64,000 nucleotides of DNA from Mangifera indica (GCF_011075055.1 NC_058137.1:7673463-7737462), one strand, 5' to 3'. Counted from the first letter of the stretch, positions 23,147-34,787 are shown. Numbers and translations: made by a program. Notes: generated from the sequence alone by a model not told the origin.

Positions 23147-23770
23147 ATTGAAGCAAGTGATTGTGTTTGTGAGAGCCACCAATTAGGGAACAACATAGGC
23201 AACCTTTTCCTAATTCTATAAATTAGAGAGCAAAAGAATTATTGCAGTTGGTTCACTTAGATATTTGTGGACTTATGTAAACACATTCACTAAATGTAAG
23301 TAACTATTTCTTACTTTTCATTGATGATGCCACAGGGATAACATGGATCTAATTTCTAAAATTTAAATCATAGGTGTTTGGATTGTTTAAGAAGTTTAAA
23401 ACAATGGGTGAAACTCAATGTGGCCTTTATCTGAAAATTTTGAGAATTGACAATGGCAAGGAGTACTCCTTTTCCAAATTTTATTTATTTATTTATTTAT
23501 TTTTTGTGTAGATTTTGGATTTTAGCATTAATACACTATGATCTATTTTTCTTTGCAAAAATGGAGTTGTTGAATGGAAGAATTGAATAACAACGAAAAT
23601 GACAAGATGTCTTCCTTTTAGTAGATTGAAACTACCAAATGATTTTTTAGCTGAAACAATAAACACTATTGTATATTTGCTAAACAAATTACCAACAAAG
23701 ATTATGAATATGACTTTATGTGAAGCTTGTAGTGGAGCAAAACCAATGCTCAGTTATGTAAGAGTGTTTG
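23147..23770 (+). pseudogene. Copia integrase, N-terminal and core part
   Basis: Readable with stops and frameshifts: QLVHLDICGLM, a YFLLFIDDATGITWI-like block, LRIDNGKEY, then LPNDFLAETINTIVYLLNKL and MLSYVRVF. These correspond to the integrase core with its Asp and the downstream conserved region. The frame breaks at a solo LTR inserted right after VRVF and resumes at 25126 with FGCIGYMHTLD. Confidence 0.85.
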
Positions 23771-25125
23771 TATTGAATCTCTAAATATTTTGATGATGAT
23801 AAAAACATAAGTTAAAGTGGCTAACATGTCTAAAGAATGTGTAAAACATTACGAAATGGAAAAAGTGTGAAAAATGTAGAATTAAACTCTGTGAACGACC
23901 TATACATCAAGACGCACGTTTGTTTCATGAAGAAAAATGACATGCTCATCAAGTCTTGTTGCAAGTCGTTCTATGCTAGCTCATGCTTATGAAATTTGGG
24001 GCAAGTTCAATTTGGTCATGCATGATCGTTCCAAGCAAAGTAGTAAACGTTCTTGACCAATTATAAGTCATGCACTTAGAAGGCATCTCAACACCCATCA
24101 GTGTTCAATCATTGAAGTGTGGTCAACGAGGGAGAAAGTCAACCATATAGTATCGACTATTCGTAAGCCTCATATTGACTATGCTTTTAATTTTGTGAAA
24201 AGTAGTGAGGATGATGTGTGTTCATGAATCTCATTCATGGTCAAAGTAAATGTCAATGGAACTTACAGTCAAGAAAAGTGTACCAATTGTGCATAGTGCA
24301 AAAATTAGTCATTAAAGAACTCGTTCATCAACTTGTTTGCACCCTCATTCACGACTCTGAAATTTTTAAGACTTAGTGTTACAAAGAGAAGAATGATTGT
24401 GCATATCAATCGTACCAAACGTTCATTAGTGGCATGAGAATTTAAATTCAATTGTTAGGAGCTCTAATCAAGATTAACTTTGAGCGAAAAATGTAGGTAC
24501 CAACCGTTTCAACTAATGGTACTGATCGTTTCATCATAATTTCAAGAGAAAAATGTCATTTTTGAAAGTCAACAAATAAATTTTCAAACCCAATGGATCT
24601 ATTGCATTTTCAAGCCATTTAAGTCAATAAATTGAGCTCATTTGAAGTGAAAAAGGGTTAGACATTACATTGCTACATTTTTAAGCTCAAAACTTTCTCA
24701 AAGCTCAAATGCTCTCCTCTCTTTCTAAGCTAAATTCAAATACTTGAGAGACCATTTGTACTAAACTTGTATTATCAGCCTTTGTGAGGCAATTTTATAC
24801 ACAAACTATTGTATTCAAACTCTTATGGGTGAAATTCTAATTCAACTGTTGTAGTAGACACAATCTCGGATAAACAAGTCTAAATGGTTAAAAAGGTAGT
24901 GGAACTTTAAGTCGATTTGCTTGAAGACATAGTTGTAGAAGACTTGCAAGAGAAAGCTCGGAACCACTCTAAATACAAAACATTTTTAAACCCTTATCTC
25001 TTTATTTTGTGCTTATATTAATTGTTGTTATAAAATTCACATTTGTGCATTAATTTTTTTAAAAAACCTATTCACCCGCCCCTTCTCCCCCTTAGGTTCA
25101 TTCTTAGCCATTAAGGGGTTTTTTA
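23771..25125 (+). mobile_element. Solo LTR, possibly Sirevirus-like
   Basis: A 1355-bp block interrupts the copia integrase. GTTTG is found immediately before (23766-23770) and after (25126-25130), a perfect 5-bp target duplication, and removing the block plus one GTTTG restores the reading VRVFGCIGYMHTLD. The end has the pyrimidine-rich CACCCGCCCCTTCTCCCCCTTAGG-type stretch (about 25075-25095) seen near the 3' end of Sirevirus-type LTRs. No gag or pol inside. The block starts TATTG rather than TG, so an end may have mutated or the exact boundary is off by a few bases. Confidence 0.65.
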
Positions 25126-25881
25126 GTTTGGTTGTATTGGATATATGCATACACTTGATGTAAGGAGGAGCAAACTTGATAACAAGGCTGATAAAACGTG
25201 TTTTTGTTCAAGCTAAAGGTTATTTTTCAAATTTTTCTCTCTCCCTGTCTCCGTCTTTCTAAATGATTCAACAAAGCTTTGAATAAACCTATTACCAAAG
25301 GTAGATGTGTTCAACTCTATAATCCAAGACTGAAGAAAACTTTAGTCGATTGGGATGTTGTGTTTGATAAAGAAGCCACATGAATATGGGAGAGATGAAA
25401 TTGATGAAGTTGTAGTTTATCAAGAAGTAGATGATGCATGAGATGCATTAAGAGATGATGAAGATGAGATACTACTAAAAGGTACAAGACCTCTTCATGA
25501 GATTTATCAAAGGTACAATAGTGTCATAATTGAACCAACATCCTTTGCATAAGCAAGTGAGCATAAACGTTGGCAAACTGCAATGAAAAAGGAAATTTCA
25601 ATGATTAAGAAGAATAAAACTTGTGAGCTTGTAGATGCACCTACGGGAAAGAAAGTTAATTGATTCAAATGGGTTTAAAAGGTTAAGATGAATCTAGATG
25701 ATTCAATTAAGAAGTTAAGAGTCAGATTGGTTATGAAATGCTATTCTTAAATTCTAGGAGTTGACTATACTTGCACCTTCGCCCTTGTGGCTAATTAGAT
25801 GTGGTAAGACTTGTCATTACACTTGTTACTCAAAGGAAATGGGAAATTTTAAATGTAGATGCAAAGTATATATTTCTAAAT
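25126..25881 (+). pseudogene. Copia integrase C-terminus and reverse transcriptase start
   Basis: The integrase C-terminal region reads RCVQLYNPRLKKTLVDWDVV. After a linker the reverse transcriptase begins EPTSFA, KRWQTAMKKEISMIKKNKT, and continues through a GVDYTCTFAL region to NVDAKYIFLN, where the TRIM multimer is inserted. Several stop codons are present, so it is dead. Confidence 0.85.
25877..25881 (+). other. Target duplication TAAAT, left
   Basis: TAAAT immediately before the first TRIM LTR; its exact copy is at 27107-27111. Confidence 0.9.
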
Positions 25882-26130
25882 TGTAACACTTCAGGTCCAA
25901 TAACCTGACCCACTGTCAAGATATTGTCCACTTTGGACACATAGTCTATCATGGGTTTGCTTTTGGGCTTTGCAACCCAAAACGCGTCTTAACAGTTTAA
26001 GGAGCTCACAGGCTATTTAACCAATCCAATTCTCCCACCACTAACCAATGTGAGATCCATAGGAGAGCACACACAGACCCAGCATCTCTCCCGTGCTTTG
26101 TCGATGTGGGATTCGCCTAAGGGTATCACA
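25882..26130 (-). repeat. TRIM LTR 1 (long type)
   Basis: 249 bp. Carries an extra segment around GAGATCCATAGGAGAGCACA that the short type lacks, and CCTAAGGG near its end. Confidence 0.9.
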
Positions 26131-26218
26131 TACACCCCCCCTTACGGGACTTAGCGTCCTCGTTGAGGTTTGCCCCACCATCGTTCAAGAGGATACGCGG
26201 AGTTGCTCTGATACCATT
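26131..26218 (-). mobile_element. TRIM internal domain 1
   Basis: 88 bp. Polypurine tract on the minus strand at 26131-26148, primer site TGGTATCAGAGC at 26205-26216. No ORF of its own. Confidence 0.9.
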
Positions 26219-26450
26219 TGTAACACCCCAAGTCCAATAACCCGGCCCACTGTTAAGATATTGTCCACTTTGGACACACAGTCCATCATGGGTTTGCTTC
26301 TGGGCTTTGCAACCCAAAACGCGTCTTAACAGTTAAGGAGCTCACAGACTATTTAACCAATCAAATTCTCCCACCACTAACCAATGTGGGATACAGACCT
26401 AGCATCTCTCTCGTGCTTTATCGATGTGGGATTCGCCTAGGGGTATCACA
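26219..26450 (-). repeat. TRIM LTR 2 (short type)
   Basis: 232 bp. Lacks the 17-18 bp segment of LTRs 1 and 3; CCTAGGGG near its end. Confidence 0.9.
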
Positions 26451-26538
26451 TACATCCCCCCTTACGGGACTCAGCGTCCTTGCTGAGGTTTACCCCACCA
26501 TCGTTCAAGAGGACACGCGACATTGCTCTGATACCATT
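26451..26538 (-). mobile_element. TRIM internal domain 2
   Basis: 88 bp, primer site at 26525-26536, polypurine tract at the left edge with one substitution. Confidence 0.9.
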
Positions 26539-26787
26539 TGTAACACCTCAGGTCCAATAGCCCGGCCCACTGTCAAGATATTGTCCACTTTGGACACACA
26601 GTCCATCATGGGTTTGCTAATGGGCTTTGCAACCCAAAACGCGTCTTAACAATTTAAGGAGCTCACAGGTTATTTAACCAATCCAATTCTCTCACCACTA
26701 ACCAATGTGAGATCCATAGCAGAGCACACACAGACCCAACATCTCTCTCGTGCTTTGTCGATGTGGGATTCGCCTAAGGGTATCACA
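26539..26787 (-). repeat. TRIM LTR 3 (long type)
   Basis: 249 bp, same type as LTR 1, exactly 657 bp from it. Confidence 0.9.
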
Positions 26788-26875
26788 TACACCCCCCCTT
26801 ACGGGACTCAGCGTCCTCACTGAGGTTTGCCCCACCATCGTTCAAGAGGACACGCGGAGTTGCTCTGATACCATT
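26788..26875 (-). mobile_element. TRIM internal domain 3
   Basis: 88 bp, primer site at 26862-26873. Confidence 0.9.
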
Positions 26876-27106
26876 TGTAATACCCCAGGTCCAATAACCC
26901 GGCCCACTGTTAAGATATTGTCCACTTTGGACACACAGTCCATCATGGGTTTGCTTCTGGGCTTTGCAACCCAAAACGCGTCTTAACAGTTAAGGAGCTC
27001 ACAGGCCTTTAACCAATCAAATTCTCCCACCACTAACCAATGTGGGATACAGACTTAGCATCTCTCTCGTGCTTTGTCGATGTGGGATTCGCCTAGGGGT
27101 ATCACA
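26876..27106 (-). repeat. TRIM LTR 4 (short type)
   Basis: 231 bp, same type as LTR 2, 657 bp from it. Followed at once by the right TAAAT duplication. Confidence 0.9.
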
Positions 27107-27387
27107 TAAATGGTTAGCTTGAAAAGAAAATTTATGTAGCTCAACCTGAAGGATTTGTGTGGGAAGGAAATGAAAGATTTGTGTTGTGAAACACAAGGAT
27201 TCAAGAACTTGGTATAGTAAAATAGGTTCGTTGTGTGAAACAAAAGGATTCAAGAGGAGTCTTTATGATACAACCTTGTATGGAAGTAAGAAAATAGGTG
27301 GAATCGTGACAATTTCTATATGTTGATGATCTCTTGAATATTGGAAGTAATACAAAAGATATTGATGAGTTTAAGAAGATTGTGATG
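27107..27387 (+). pseudogene. Copia reverse transcriptase, middle part
   Basis: Begins with the duplicated TAAAT, then LEKKIYVAQPEGFVWEGNERF and, after stops, LYVDDLLNIGSNTKDIDEF with the catalytic YVDD intact, ending EFKKIVM at the Athila-like insertion. Confidence 0.88.
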
Positions 27388-28731
27388 TGATAAGGTCATT
27401 AATTGTTACTATTTTGATTTATAATTTCCTTGTGTTGTGTGGAAATTTGATGCAATCTAATAGAATTACTTATCTTTTTGCTTTTAGGAAGCTTTGAGCA
27501 ATTTTGGAATAAATAGGGCCAAAAAGAGGAAAAACTAGAGCAGATATATTAAACTGGAAATTTCGTAATGCAAACTAGGCGTGGGCACGTGAAAGATGAG
27601 AGCAGAATCCTGAAAACAGATCTGAACGCCCAGATCAGCTGCAAGAGTCCAGAAAATATTAAGATTTGCTTCCTAGGAAAAGGATAATCACCAGCTGGAA
27701 AAGAGGATTAATTGAGCTAAATAAGGAATGATATTTTTGGAAGAAGGATTTATATTAAAAATACATATCTTTTCCTTTCTTTTTAGGAAGATATGGATCA
27801 CTTTGCTTGATTGGATTAGGAGATTAGGATTCACTTTCAATTTCCAGATTTTTAGTAGGAAGATAATATATATATGCTCTTATTTTTATTTAAGAATTAT
27901 CAACCATTGTACTTAGAGAATTAGAGAGAAAAACATGGTCTACAGTGGCTGAATAATTTATCTTGGTTGAAAGGATCTGAAACCATGGAACTACAATGAT
28001 TGTGAGATTTATTTTTGTTCTTTAATGCATCTTTTTATTTATTCGAGTATTGATTATCTTTATGAATTATTTGTTTATGATTATGTTGGTTGATTTCTAA
28101 GGCGCGCGATTAGTTTATCAATTAATATAATCTACAGCTAGTTTAGGTGCTGAATCCGTAATTGTTCAATCCATCTAATCGAAGTGGCAACTAAGTTTAT
28201 CGTTTGCTGCGTCAGAAGCGATAATCCTAGGGAAATAATCAACTAGATTAAATGCAACGTCGTACGTTTGTGTTGTCTTGCTTTGTTGGTCTTTCTAATT
28301 CGTAATGCTATTGTTTAATTAAATTCGAGATCGTATCCGAATTATTAATCAATAAGGGTTAATTGAAATACATGTTTTTGGTTAACTAATCGTAAGGAAG
28401 GACAGGTTAATTTAGTACTACAACGAATATTTGAATAATTAATTTGATATTTTGTTTCGATGATCGATCGTAGTTCCAATGGTGGATGTGACCGAAGACC
28501 AAGGTTTGTTAAATCGATTTATTCCTTTTAGATTATTTTTCTAAATTTTTATTTATTGTTTTCCATTATAATTTGCATTCAGTTCAAAACCCCCCTTTAT
28601 TTCTTTGTTTCGATTATTTGTGACGACATACTAATCAAGGCTCTTCGAGGGAACGATCCCTACTTTTCTTTACTACATTTTTGTTGCAGGAATTTAGGAT
28701 TTAATTTGGGTGTCAACGACAGCACGTACCA
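27388..28731 (+). repeat. 5' LTR of the Athila-like element
   Basis: 1344 bp, TG...CA, near-identical to 34824-36167. Confidence 0.93.
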
Positions 28732-28736
28732 AATTT

Positions 28737-28754
28737 TGGCGCCGTTGTCGGGGA
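28737..28754 (+). promoter_or_regulatory. Primer binding site (tRNA-Asp type)
   Basis: TGGCGCCGTTGTCGGGGA starts five bases after the LTR. It matches the complement of the plant tRNA-Asp 3' end at 17 of 18 positions, from general knowledge of Athila elements. Confidence 0.8.
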
Positions 28755-28767
28755 GTTTTTAATTTGT

Positions 28768-29882
28768 ATGTTCGTTACGCGATCTTTGAAACAAGCCAGT
28801 TTACAGTTTGATCCAGAAATTGAAAAGACTGTAAAAGGGCTAAGAAAAGAAGCGAAAAGGAGACTGCAAGCACACAAATCAGTTCACGAAACAAAGGAAA
28901 ACATGACTGAAAATCAGACTTTAAGAGAGCTTGCTGCTCCAAATTTAAATCAACAACCACACTGCATTACTTTTCCGAATTTAGATGTTAATACTACTTT
29001 CGAATTAAAATCTGGACTAATTCATCTTTTACCTATTTTTCGTGGTTCTGTAGGTGAAGATCCTCATAAACATTTAAAAGAATTTCATGTGGTGTGCACC
29101 GGAATGAAACCGAATGGAGTAACCGAAGAACAAATCAAGATGAGGGCTTTTCCGTTTTCTTTGAAAGATGATACGCAAGATTGGTTGTATTATCTACCTG
29201 CTGGAAGTATCACTACTTGGCATGAGATGAAAAGATTATTTCTGCAGAAATTTTTTCCAGCATCAAGAACAGCCAGTATAAGGAAAGAAATCTGTGGCAT
29301 TCGGCAGCATACTGGAGAATCTTTATACGAATATTGGGAGCGCTTTAAAAAACTTTGTGCAAGCTGTCCATATCACTAAATTAGGACCAGCTGCTTATTC
29401 AATATTTCTACGAAGGACTTCTATCGAATGAGAGAAATATGATTGATGCAACAAGTGGTGGAGCATTGGCTGACAAAACACCTGAAGCAGCCCGAAATTT
29501 AATTGCAAATATGGCGTCGAATTCACAACAATTTAGAAATAGATTAGACCATTCGTCTCGGCGTGTCAATGAGGTAAATGTATCTTCTCTTGAAAAACGA
29601 CTTGATGATCTAACTACTCTCGTACGTCAAATGGCTGTAGGAAAAACAGAGGTAGCGAAAGTTTACAGAATTTGTTCGGTAGGAGGACATCCAACTGATG
29701 TGTACCCAACACTTCAGGAGGACTGCTCTGAACATGCTAATGCAGTGGGCGGATTTTTAGGACAGCAGCAGCGAAATCATAATTATAATCCTTATTCAAA
29801 TACCTACAACTCCGGTTGGAGAGATCATCCTAATTTTCGTTATGGGAATGCAAATACGAATCAGCCTTCGAATAATTTTTAG
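28768..29882 (+). pseudogene. Athila-like gag (frameshifted)
   Basis: The first part (28768-29379) starts MFVTRSLKQ 13 bp after the primer site and contains the retrotransposon gag domain (LLPIFRGSVGEDPHKHLKEF, FPFSLKDDTQDWLYYL, EMKRLFLQKFFPASRTASIR). A stop and a frame change fall at 29377-29390; gag then continues from about 29388 as IQYFYEGLLSNERNMIDATS to NQPSNNF, with a degraded zinc knuckle near 29665-29705 (ICSVGGHPTDVYPTL, a Cys lost). Two in-frame stops, at 29880-29882 and just after, separate it from the protease frame. Confidence 0.88.
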
Positions 29883-29894
29883 CCATATCAGTAA

Positions 29895-31229
29895 CCCTAT
29901 ATTTCTAGACAGCAGCAACCAACTCAAAATTCTGATTCAGGTACATCTCTTGAAGATATTGTTAAAACTTTGGCTACTAACACTGTGAAATTTCAACAGG
30001 AAACCAGAATCAGCATTCAAAATCTAGAAAATCAAATGAGTCAGATGGCTACTGCAATCAGTAGGCTGGAAGCACAAAATTCAAGCAAACTGCCGTCACA
30101 AATTGTGATGAACCCAAAGGAGAATGTTAGTGTCATAATGTTGAGGAGTGAAAAGGAGTTGGAGATGCCAATTAAAGCACAACTTGCACCAACACAACCA
30201 GCAAAAAACAGAGAAAAATTGGCAGCAGAAAATAATTCTTCCGAAAAGGTAGCGACAAGTAAATATCCTTCTCTCAGAGAATACAAACCTGTTCCTCCTT
30301 TTCCTAAAGTTTTAAAACTGAAGTACGAAAGCAATACGGATTTATATGAGACCTTTCGAGACTGTGAAGTCAATATTCCACTGTTTGATGCAATAAAACA
30401 AGTGCCTCGCTATGCTAAATTTTTGAAAGAGCTGTGTACATTGAAAAGAAAGCAAAAACTCAAAAGGTATGAAAAAATAAAGGTAGGAGAAAATGTTTCA
30501 GCCATAATTCGCAAAAATCTTCCTGAAAAATGCAAAGATCCAGGTATGTTTTGCATCCCTTGCACCATAGGGGGAATAAAAATTGAAAAAGTCATGTTAG
30601 ATTTAGGAGCATCTATTAATGTAATGTCATATTCCATTTATTCTGCTCTTAATCTGGGTCCTTTAGAACAAACTGGTGTAGTTATTCAGTTGGCCGATAG
30701 ATTGAACACATATCCGAAAGGATTAATTGAAGATGTTCTTGTTCAGGTTAATGATAAATTAATTTTTCCAGTTGATTTTTATGTTCTTGACATGGAAAGT
30801 AATGACCAATCTGCACCTATTTTATTGGGAAGACCTTTTCTGAAAACTGCTAAAACGAAAATTGATGTTCATAAAGGCACACTGACCATGGAATTTGATG
30901 GAGAAGCTGTCCAATTTAATATTTATGATGTTATGAAATATCCTGATGTGGATTTTCCTGTGTATTCAATTGATTTAATTGATTCTCTAGCGCAGGAAAT
31001 TTTTGATGCTGAAGATGAGTTGGAAGCAGCTAACCAGGACAATATTTTGAAAGAAAGAGATGAACCTAAATTAATTTCAGATGTGCAGAATATAGTGGCA
31101 GCGATGAATGAGTGCAGAGAGCTGAAAAATACAGATAATTTATCTTATATTGAATTGCTAGTGCCTAATGAAAAATTGTTACCTTCTATTTTGCAGGCAC
31201 CAGAGCTGGAGCTGAAAGATCCCGGATAA
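29895..31229 (+). pseudogene. Athila-like gag C-terminus and aspartic protease
   Basis: Same frame as the second gag part. A coiled-coil stretch (ISIQNLENQMSQMATAISRL) is followed by KYPSLREYKPVPPFPKVLK and then a retropepsin with DLGASINVMS as the active-site region (the usual Asp-Thr/Ser-Gly is changed to Asp-Leu-Gly, as in many Athila copies) and LLGRPFL. The frame runs to APELELKDPG and stops at 31229, where autonomous relatives go on into reverse transcriptase. Confidence 0.88.
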
Positions 31230-31755
31230 ATAGATGAAGGCATTACGTCGAGCCGATGACTGTAAACAAAGGCGCTACTTGGGAGGCAATCCAAGCTTTC
31301 AATCTTATTTTAATTAATGCTTAAATTTTAATTTTCTAGACATTTGCTTTAATTCTGGTTTATGTGTTCCAATTTTAGTTTTCAATTTCAGTTTTAGGAT
31401 TTTTAGATATTTAATTAGCAATTATTTTATGATTTTTGCTTAGGTTTATTTTAATTTATTTTTATGTTACTGTTCAATCATGTTCTTCCTCCTGCCAGGT
31501 TCTAGTGAGCTGTCTGTAAATGTTCATGGGGGAGAAATCTGCATTTTGATGTTCTGGAATTGGGTCATGTGCTTCTGTCAAAAGTCCAGCTTCTGCTTTG
31601 CTATTTTCTAAAATTCAAGGGGGTCATATGATTTAGTGTGATTATAAGGCTGGGTTTATTTGCTTCCAGAGACCATATTCGCCAAACCTACGCTTCACAA
31701 ATTCTCTCCACCTAAAATAAAAACCTAGCAGCCCTTTCCTCTATTCTGAAACACC
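31230..31755 (+). other. Junction region replacing RT and integrase
   Basis: Non-coding. Contains CGTCGAGCCGATGACTGTAA and TTGGGAGGCAATCCAAG, sequences that in Athila-type elements usually follow the integrase region. This supports loss of the reverse transcriptase-integrase segment upstream of this point. Confidence 0.6.
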
Positions 31756-33105
31756 ATGGTCCGAACCCGTTCACAGCTTCATCGAGCAGCAAAATTCGGC
31801 CATCGGAGACCATCCACACCAGAGCTGTTGTCCGATTCTGATGATTCACCGAGCAATAGCGCACCACAGTCCACACCGTCTCCGACGAATGTAACTCCTC
31901 CACCATCATTCCCTTCACCGTCACCTCAGCCACAACCAACCACCACGGCTTCCGTCCGCTCGGGTCCACGTTCGCGCACTCAAAAAGGGAAGCAATTGGA
32001 AATCTCCAGTAGCCTACAACTCAAATTAGGCGGTTTCAATACATTCATAGATGCACAAGACCAACAACGGTATGGGTCTATGTGTGAGTGAAAAATCTAC
32101 CCATGTAAGTATATTCACACTCACACTCTTGATCAATTAGGAATTCGTAATGAAATTGATGAGCTCGTGAATAGATTGAATTAGCAAAATTATGTATATG
32201 CGGACTGCCCTGCGTTTATTGAGCTCACCCGTGAATTTTATACAACATTTCAGTTTAATGTTGCTGAGGAATTTGATTTGTTTACCAAGGGGATAGTTGA
32301 GTTTAGGCTAATGGGGAAAGAATGTTCATGTTCAATTTCTGAATTTAACATTGCTTTGGGGTTTTTGAAAAAAGAGGATGAAAAGAGTGAACGCTACATA
32401 CGATCCCAATGTGATTACAATCCTGATTTTAATCCTACTGAATTATGGCATGAATGGTCAGTTGATGTTGCTCCTTATAATCCTAGTGCTTCTAAGAGTT
32501 CGTATTTAAAAAGCCCCGTGTTCAAATATTTACAACGATTCTTAGCTTTTAATTTTTCTGGAAGGAGGGATAGTGCAGGTACCATTTCCAAAGTTGAGTT
32601 TTATTTTTTATGGTGTCTGGAGCATAACATTCAGGTTAATTTAGGCTTTTGGTTACTCACCCAATTCCAGTCAGTGGTCCAGAAAAAGAATAAACCCTTT
32701 AATCCTTGGTTCATATATTACTCAATTAGCTGTTAACTTGGGTTTATTAGATATTTCTAATCATAACATGCATACTGCTTGTGAGGTAGAACCATTGGAT
32801 ATAACTTGTTTAGACAGGATGGGGATTGTAAGACAACAAGCAGATGGTAGTTTCAGCTTCCTGCCACCTAGACCAGCAGCACCGCCTCATTCCAGGCCAC
32901 ATAGCAGCACAGATCGCAAGCAGAAGCAGCTCCCTGCCATACCCAACCACAAGTAGATCTTCCATCATCTTCATATGCTCATTCATTCGATAGCATAGGG
33001 ACCCAACTGCAGAGATGTGAACAAAAATTAGACCGTATGGAGCGCAATCTGCTAGCCTTTTTCAATTCGCAAGGATTCACGCCGCCATTTCCACCATCTC
33101 CATAA
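31756..33105 (+). pseudogene. Athila-type 3' ORF (plant transposon protein family)
   Basis: Begins MVRTRSQLHRAAKFGHRR with a Ser/Pro-rich N-terminal third, continues in frame past stops at 32089-32091 and about 32180 to TKGIVEFRLMGKECSCSI and FKYLQRFLAFNFSGRRDS, shifts frame at about 32735 (GLLDISNHNMHTACEVEPL) and ends QGFTPPFPPSP at 33105 after a further shift. This is the ORF in the 'env-like' position of Athila elements. I see no signal peptide and no evidence for an envelope role here. Confidence 0.75.
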
Positions 33106-33198
33106 TTCGAACTGTTCCTCCTTCTCCACAAAATCAGAGAAGTTTCCTCGTCCTTTTCTTTTAAATTTATGTTTTAATTATTATTCTATTTGTTTAAA

Positions 33199-33234
33199 CA
33201 TTGAGGACAATGTTTGGTTTAAGTGTGGGGGAGG
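33199..33234 (+). promoter_or_regulatory. AGGA-loop hairpin plus internal polypurine-like tract
   Basis: CATTG-AGGA-CAATG forms a perfect 5-bp stem with an AGGA loop. Eight bases later comes AAGTGTGGGGGAGG. The second module at 34788-34823 has the same arrangement. Confidence 0.6.
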
Positions 33235-34080
33235 GTGTATTTGTGTTTTATTTTCTGTTGTTTACTGCTCTGTCTTTCAGTTTTCTGTCTTTCAGTCTCA
33301 TATTTATTTTTTTTCTGCTCTGTTCTTATGTGTCATCTTTCTGTTCTACTATTAGTTTATTTTGTCTACTTGTTTTATTTTTCTGTCAGTTTTTTTTTTC
33401 TGTCCTCTTGTGCGATATGCTTATTCTGTTATGCCTCATTTTTTTTTCTTTACTTCGTTCTGTCTATGTTGCTGTTCCTTGCTGGATAAAGTTTGATTTT
33501 TATGGCAGCTAGTGTATCCCTCCCTGTTTTTAGTCAGCTAAACAGTCCATTAATCTCACTTTGAATGAATTAATTTGTATGCATGCCTTGGAATTTAGCC
33601 GATTCAATAGGAGAGCATTGTACACTGATTTGTTAGATTAATTAGGGGTATGCATTTAAACAAATTTTGATAATTGAGTGCTCGAGTTTGTTTGAAGTTG
33701 AGGTGAATTTAATTAACCCGTGAGTTTTGAGCCGAAAAAGATTGAAACATTCATATCAATCTATGTTTTCTTTGATGAGTGATATTCTTCCATGTGAATA
33801 TGTCTCTAGAACTTGCTTTGAACCGTTTCGAGACCACATTGAAATATGCATGCATGAAAATGATAAAGGCATTCTTGTTTAAACTCTTTAGCTTAAAAAG
33901 CCAACCTATTTTAAATTTCCCTAGTTAGCCCCTTGAGCCTTACAAAGCCCTTGATTCTTTGTGCTAAAACCATATTACAAACCCAAGCCTTCAAACAAAT
34001 ATCTTCACCCAACCATGAAAATTAGCAGGGCATTTAAACTAAAATTTGTTGTTTGGTGAATTTGTTGTCTTGAGAAATTT

Positions 34081-34099
34081 AAGTGTGGGGGAAAAGGGA
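34081..34099 (+). promoter_or_regulatory. Internal polypurine-like tract
   Basis: AAGTGTGGGGGAAAAGGGA, a second internal copy of the purine tract, without the AGGA-loop hairpin. Confidence 0.55.
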
Positions 34100-34787
34100 A
34101 CTTAATTGTATAAGAAGAGATGATGAAAAGAAGTTGGCATTGAGAGTGCTATTGAGATTGCCTTATATTGTTATCTTTGCTACCCAATTCTCTTATTTAT
34201 TCGAGTAAAAAAAAAAAAAAGACAGAAAAGAAAGAGAAAAAAAGAAAAGAAGTTGAAAAAGAGAGAAGAGAAAGGCAATGACAAGTAGCAAAGAAATGTG
34301 GTGAATGTGGTGGCTTTAGCTTGACATTTTTGTTCCCCTTATGTGTTTAAATGTTTTGTTAATATTCATGGTTTTAACCTTTTGTATCCATTAATCATCA
34401 CCTTTACCCAAAACCCCATTACAACCTAAAATAAAGTCCTTTTGATTTATGCATGTATATAATCTAAGTAGTGGAGATTTGGTGCATGAGCAAGCTTATG
34501 GTAGAATGTTTGCATTAGAAGAATTTGAGCGAAACACCGAACCATTAAACACATGAGTGATATGAGTGATAACCGTGAGGAGATTCACCAAAACTTTATA
34601 CATGCTTTAGAATGTGATTATCTTGATTTGTTTTTGTGCATATTTCCTTGTGAAGTTTGATAATGATGTGTGTTGACGCTTGAATCTTGGTTGGGTTGAA
34701 TCTTAAGGTATGCACACTTTTCGGTATCGTGAGAAAAGAGATTGATGGAACATTTTTGTGTTTGCTTTGTTTTTGTTTTTTGTCTTA

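Larger units (their letters stand above)
25882..27106 (-). mobile_element. Tandem TRIM retrotransposon multimer (4 LTRs, 3 internal domains)
   Basis: On the minus strand each LTR starts TGTGATACCC and ends TGTTACA or equivalent (TG...CA). Each is followed by TGGTATCAGAGC, the perfect initiator-methionine tRNA primer site, two bases from the LTR end, and preceded by a GTAAGGGGGGGTGTA polypurine tract. The internal domains are only 88 bp, so this is a TRIM element with no coding capacity. The array is LTR-int-LTR-int-LTR-int-LTR, flanked as a whole by a perfect TAAAT duplication, and cuts the copia reverse transcriptase exactly between FLN and its continuation (GxLEKKIYVAQPEGF). LTRs 1 and 3 are 249 bp; LTRs 2 and 4 are 231-232 bp. 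The distance from LTR 1 to 3 and from LTR 2 to 4 is 657 bp in both cases, so a two-unit block was duplicated. Confidence 0.93.

Noticed and set aside
26093..26986. Three near-identical 78-87 codon frames
   Set aside because: They recur because the TRIM unit is repeated; they run across LTR and primer-site sequence and match no protein family I know.
25882..27106. Identification as Cassandra (TRIM with a 5S rRNA-like LTR)
   Set aside because: I looked for 5S rRNA promoter-like sequence in the LTRs and saw none, so I leave the TRIM family unnamed.
30041..30637. Minus-strand frames of 75 and 110 codons
   Set aside because: Shadows of the gag-protease frame of the Athila-like element.
31756..33105. 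Functional envelope gene in the Athila-like element
   Set aside because: The ORF is in the env-like position but has no visible signal peptide or transmembrane segment and carries stops; only the plant transposon-protein assignment is supported.
33201..33512. Hydrophobic 103-codon frame, looks like a membrane protein
   Set aside because: It lies in a pyrimidine-rich TTTCTGT tract inside the Athila-like element; Phe/Leu/Ser richness follows from base composition, and a second frame over the same tract looks equally hydrophobic.
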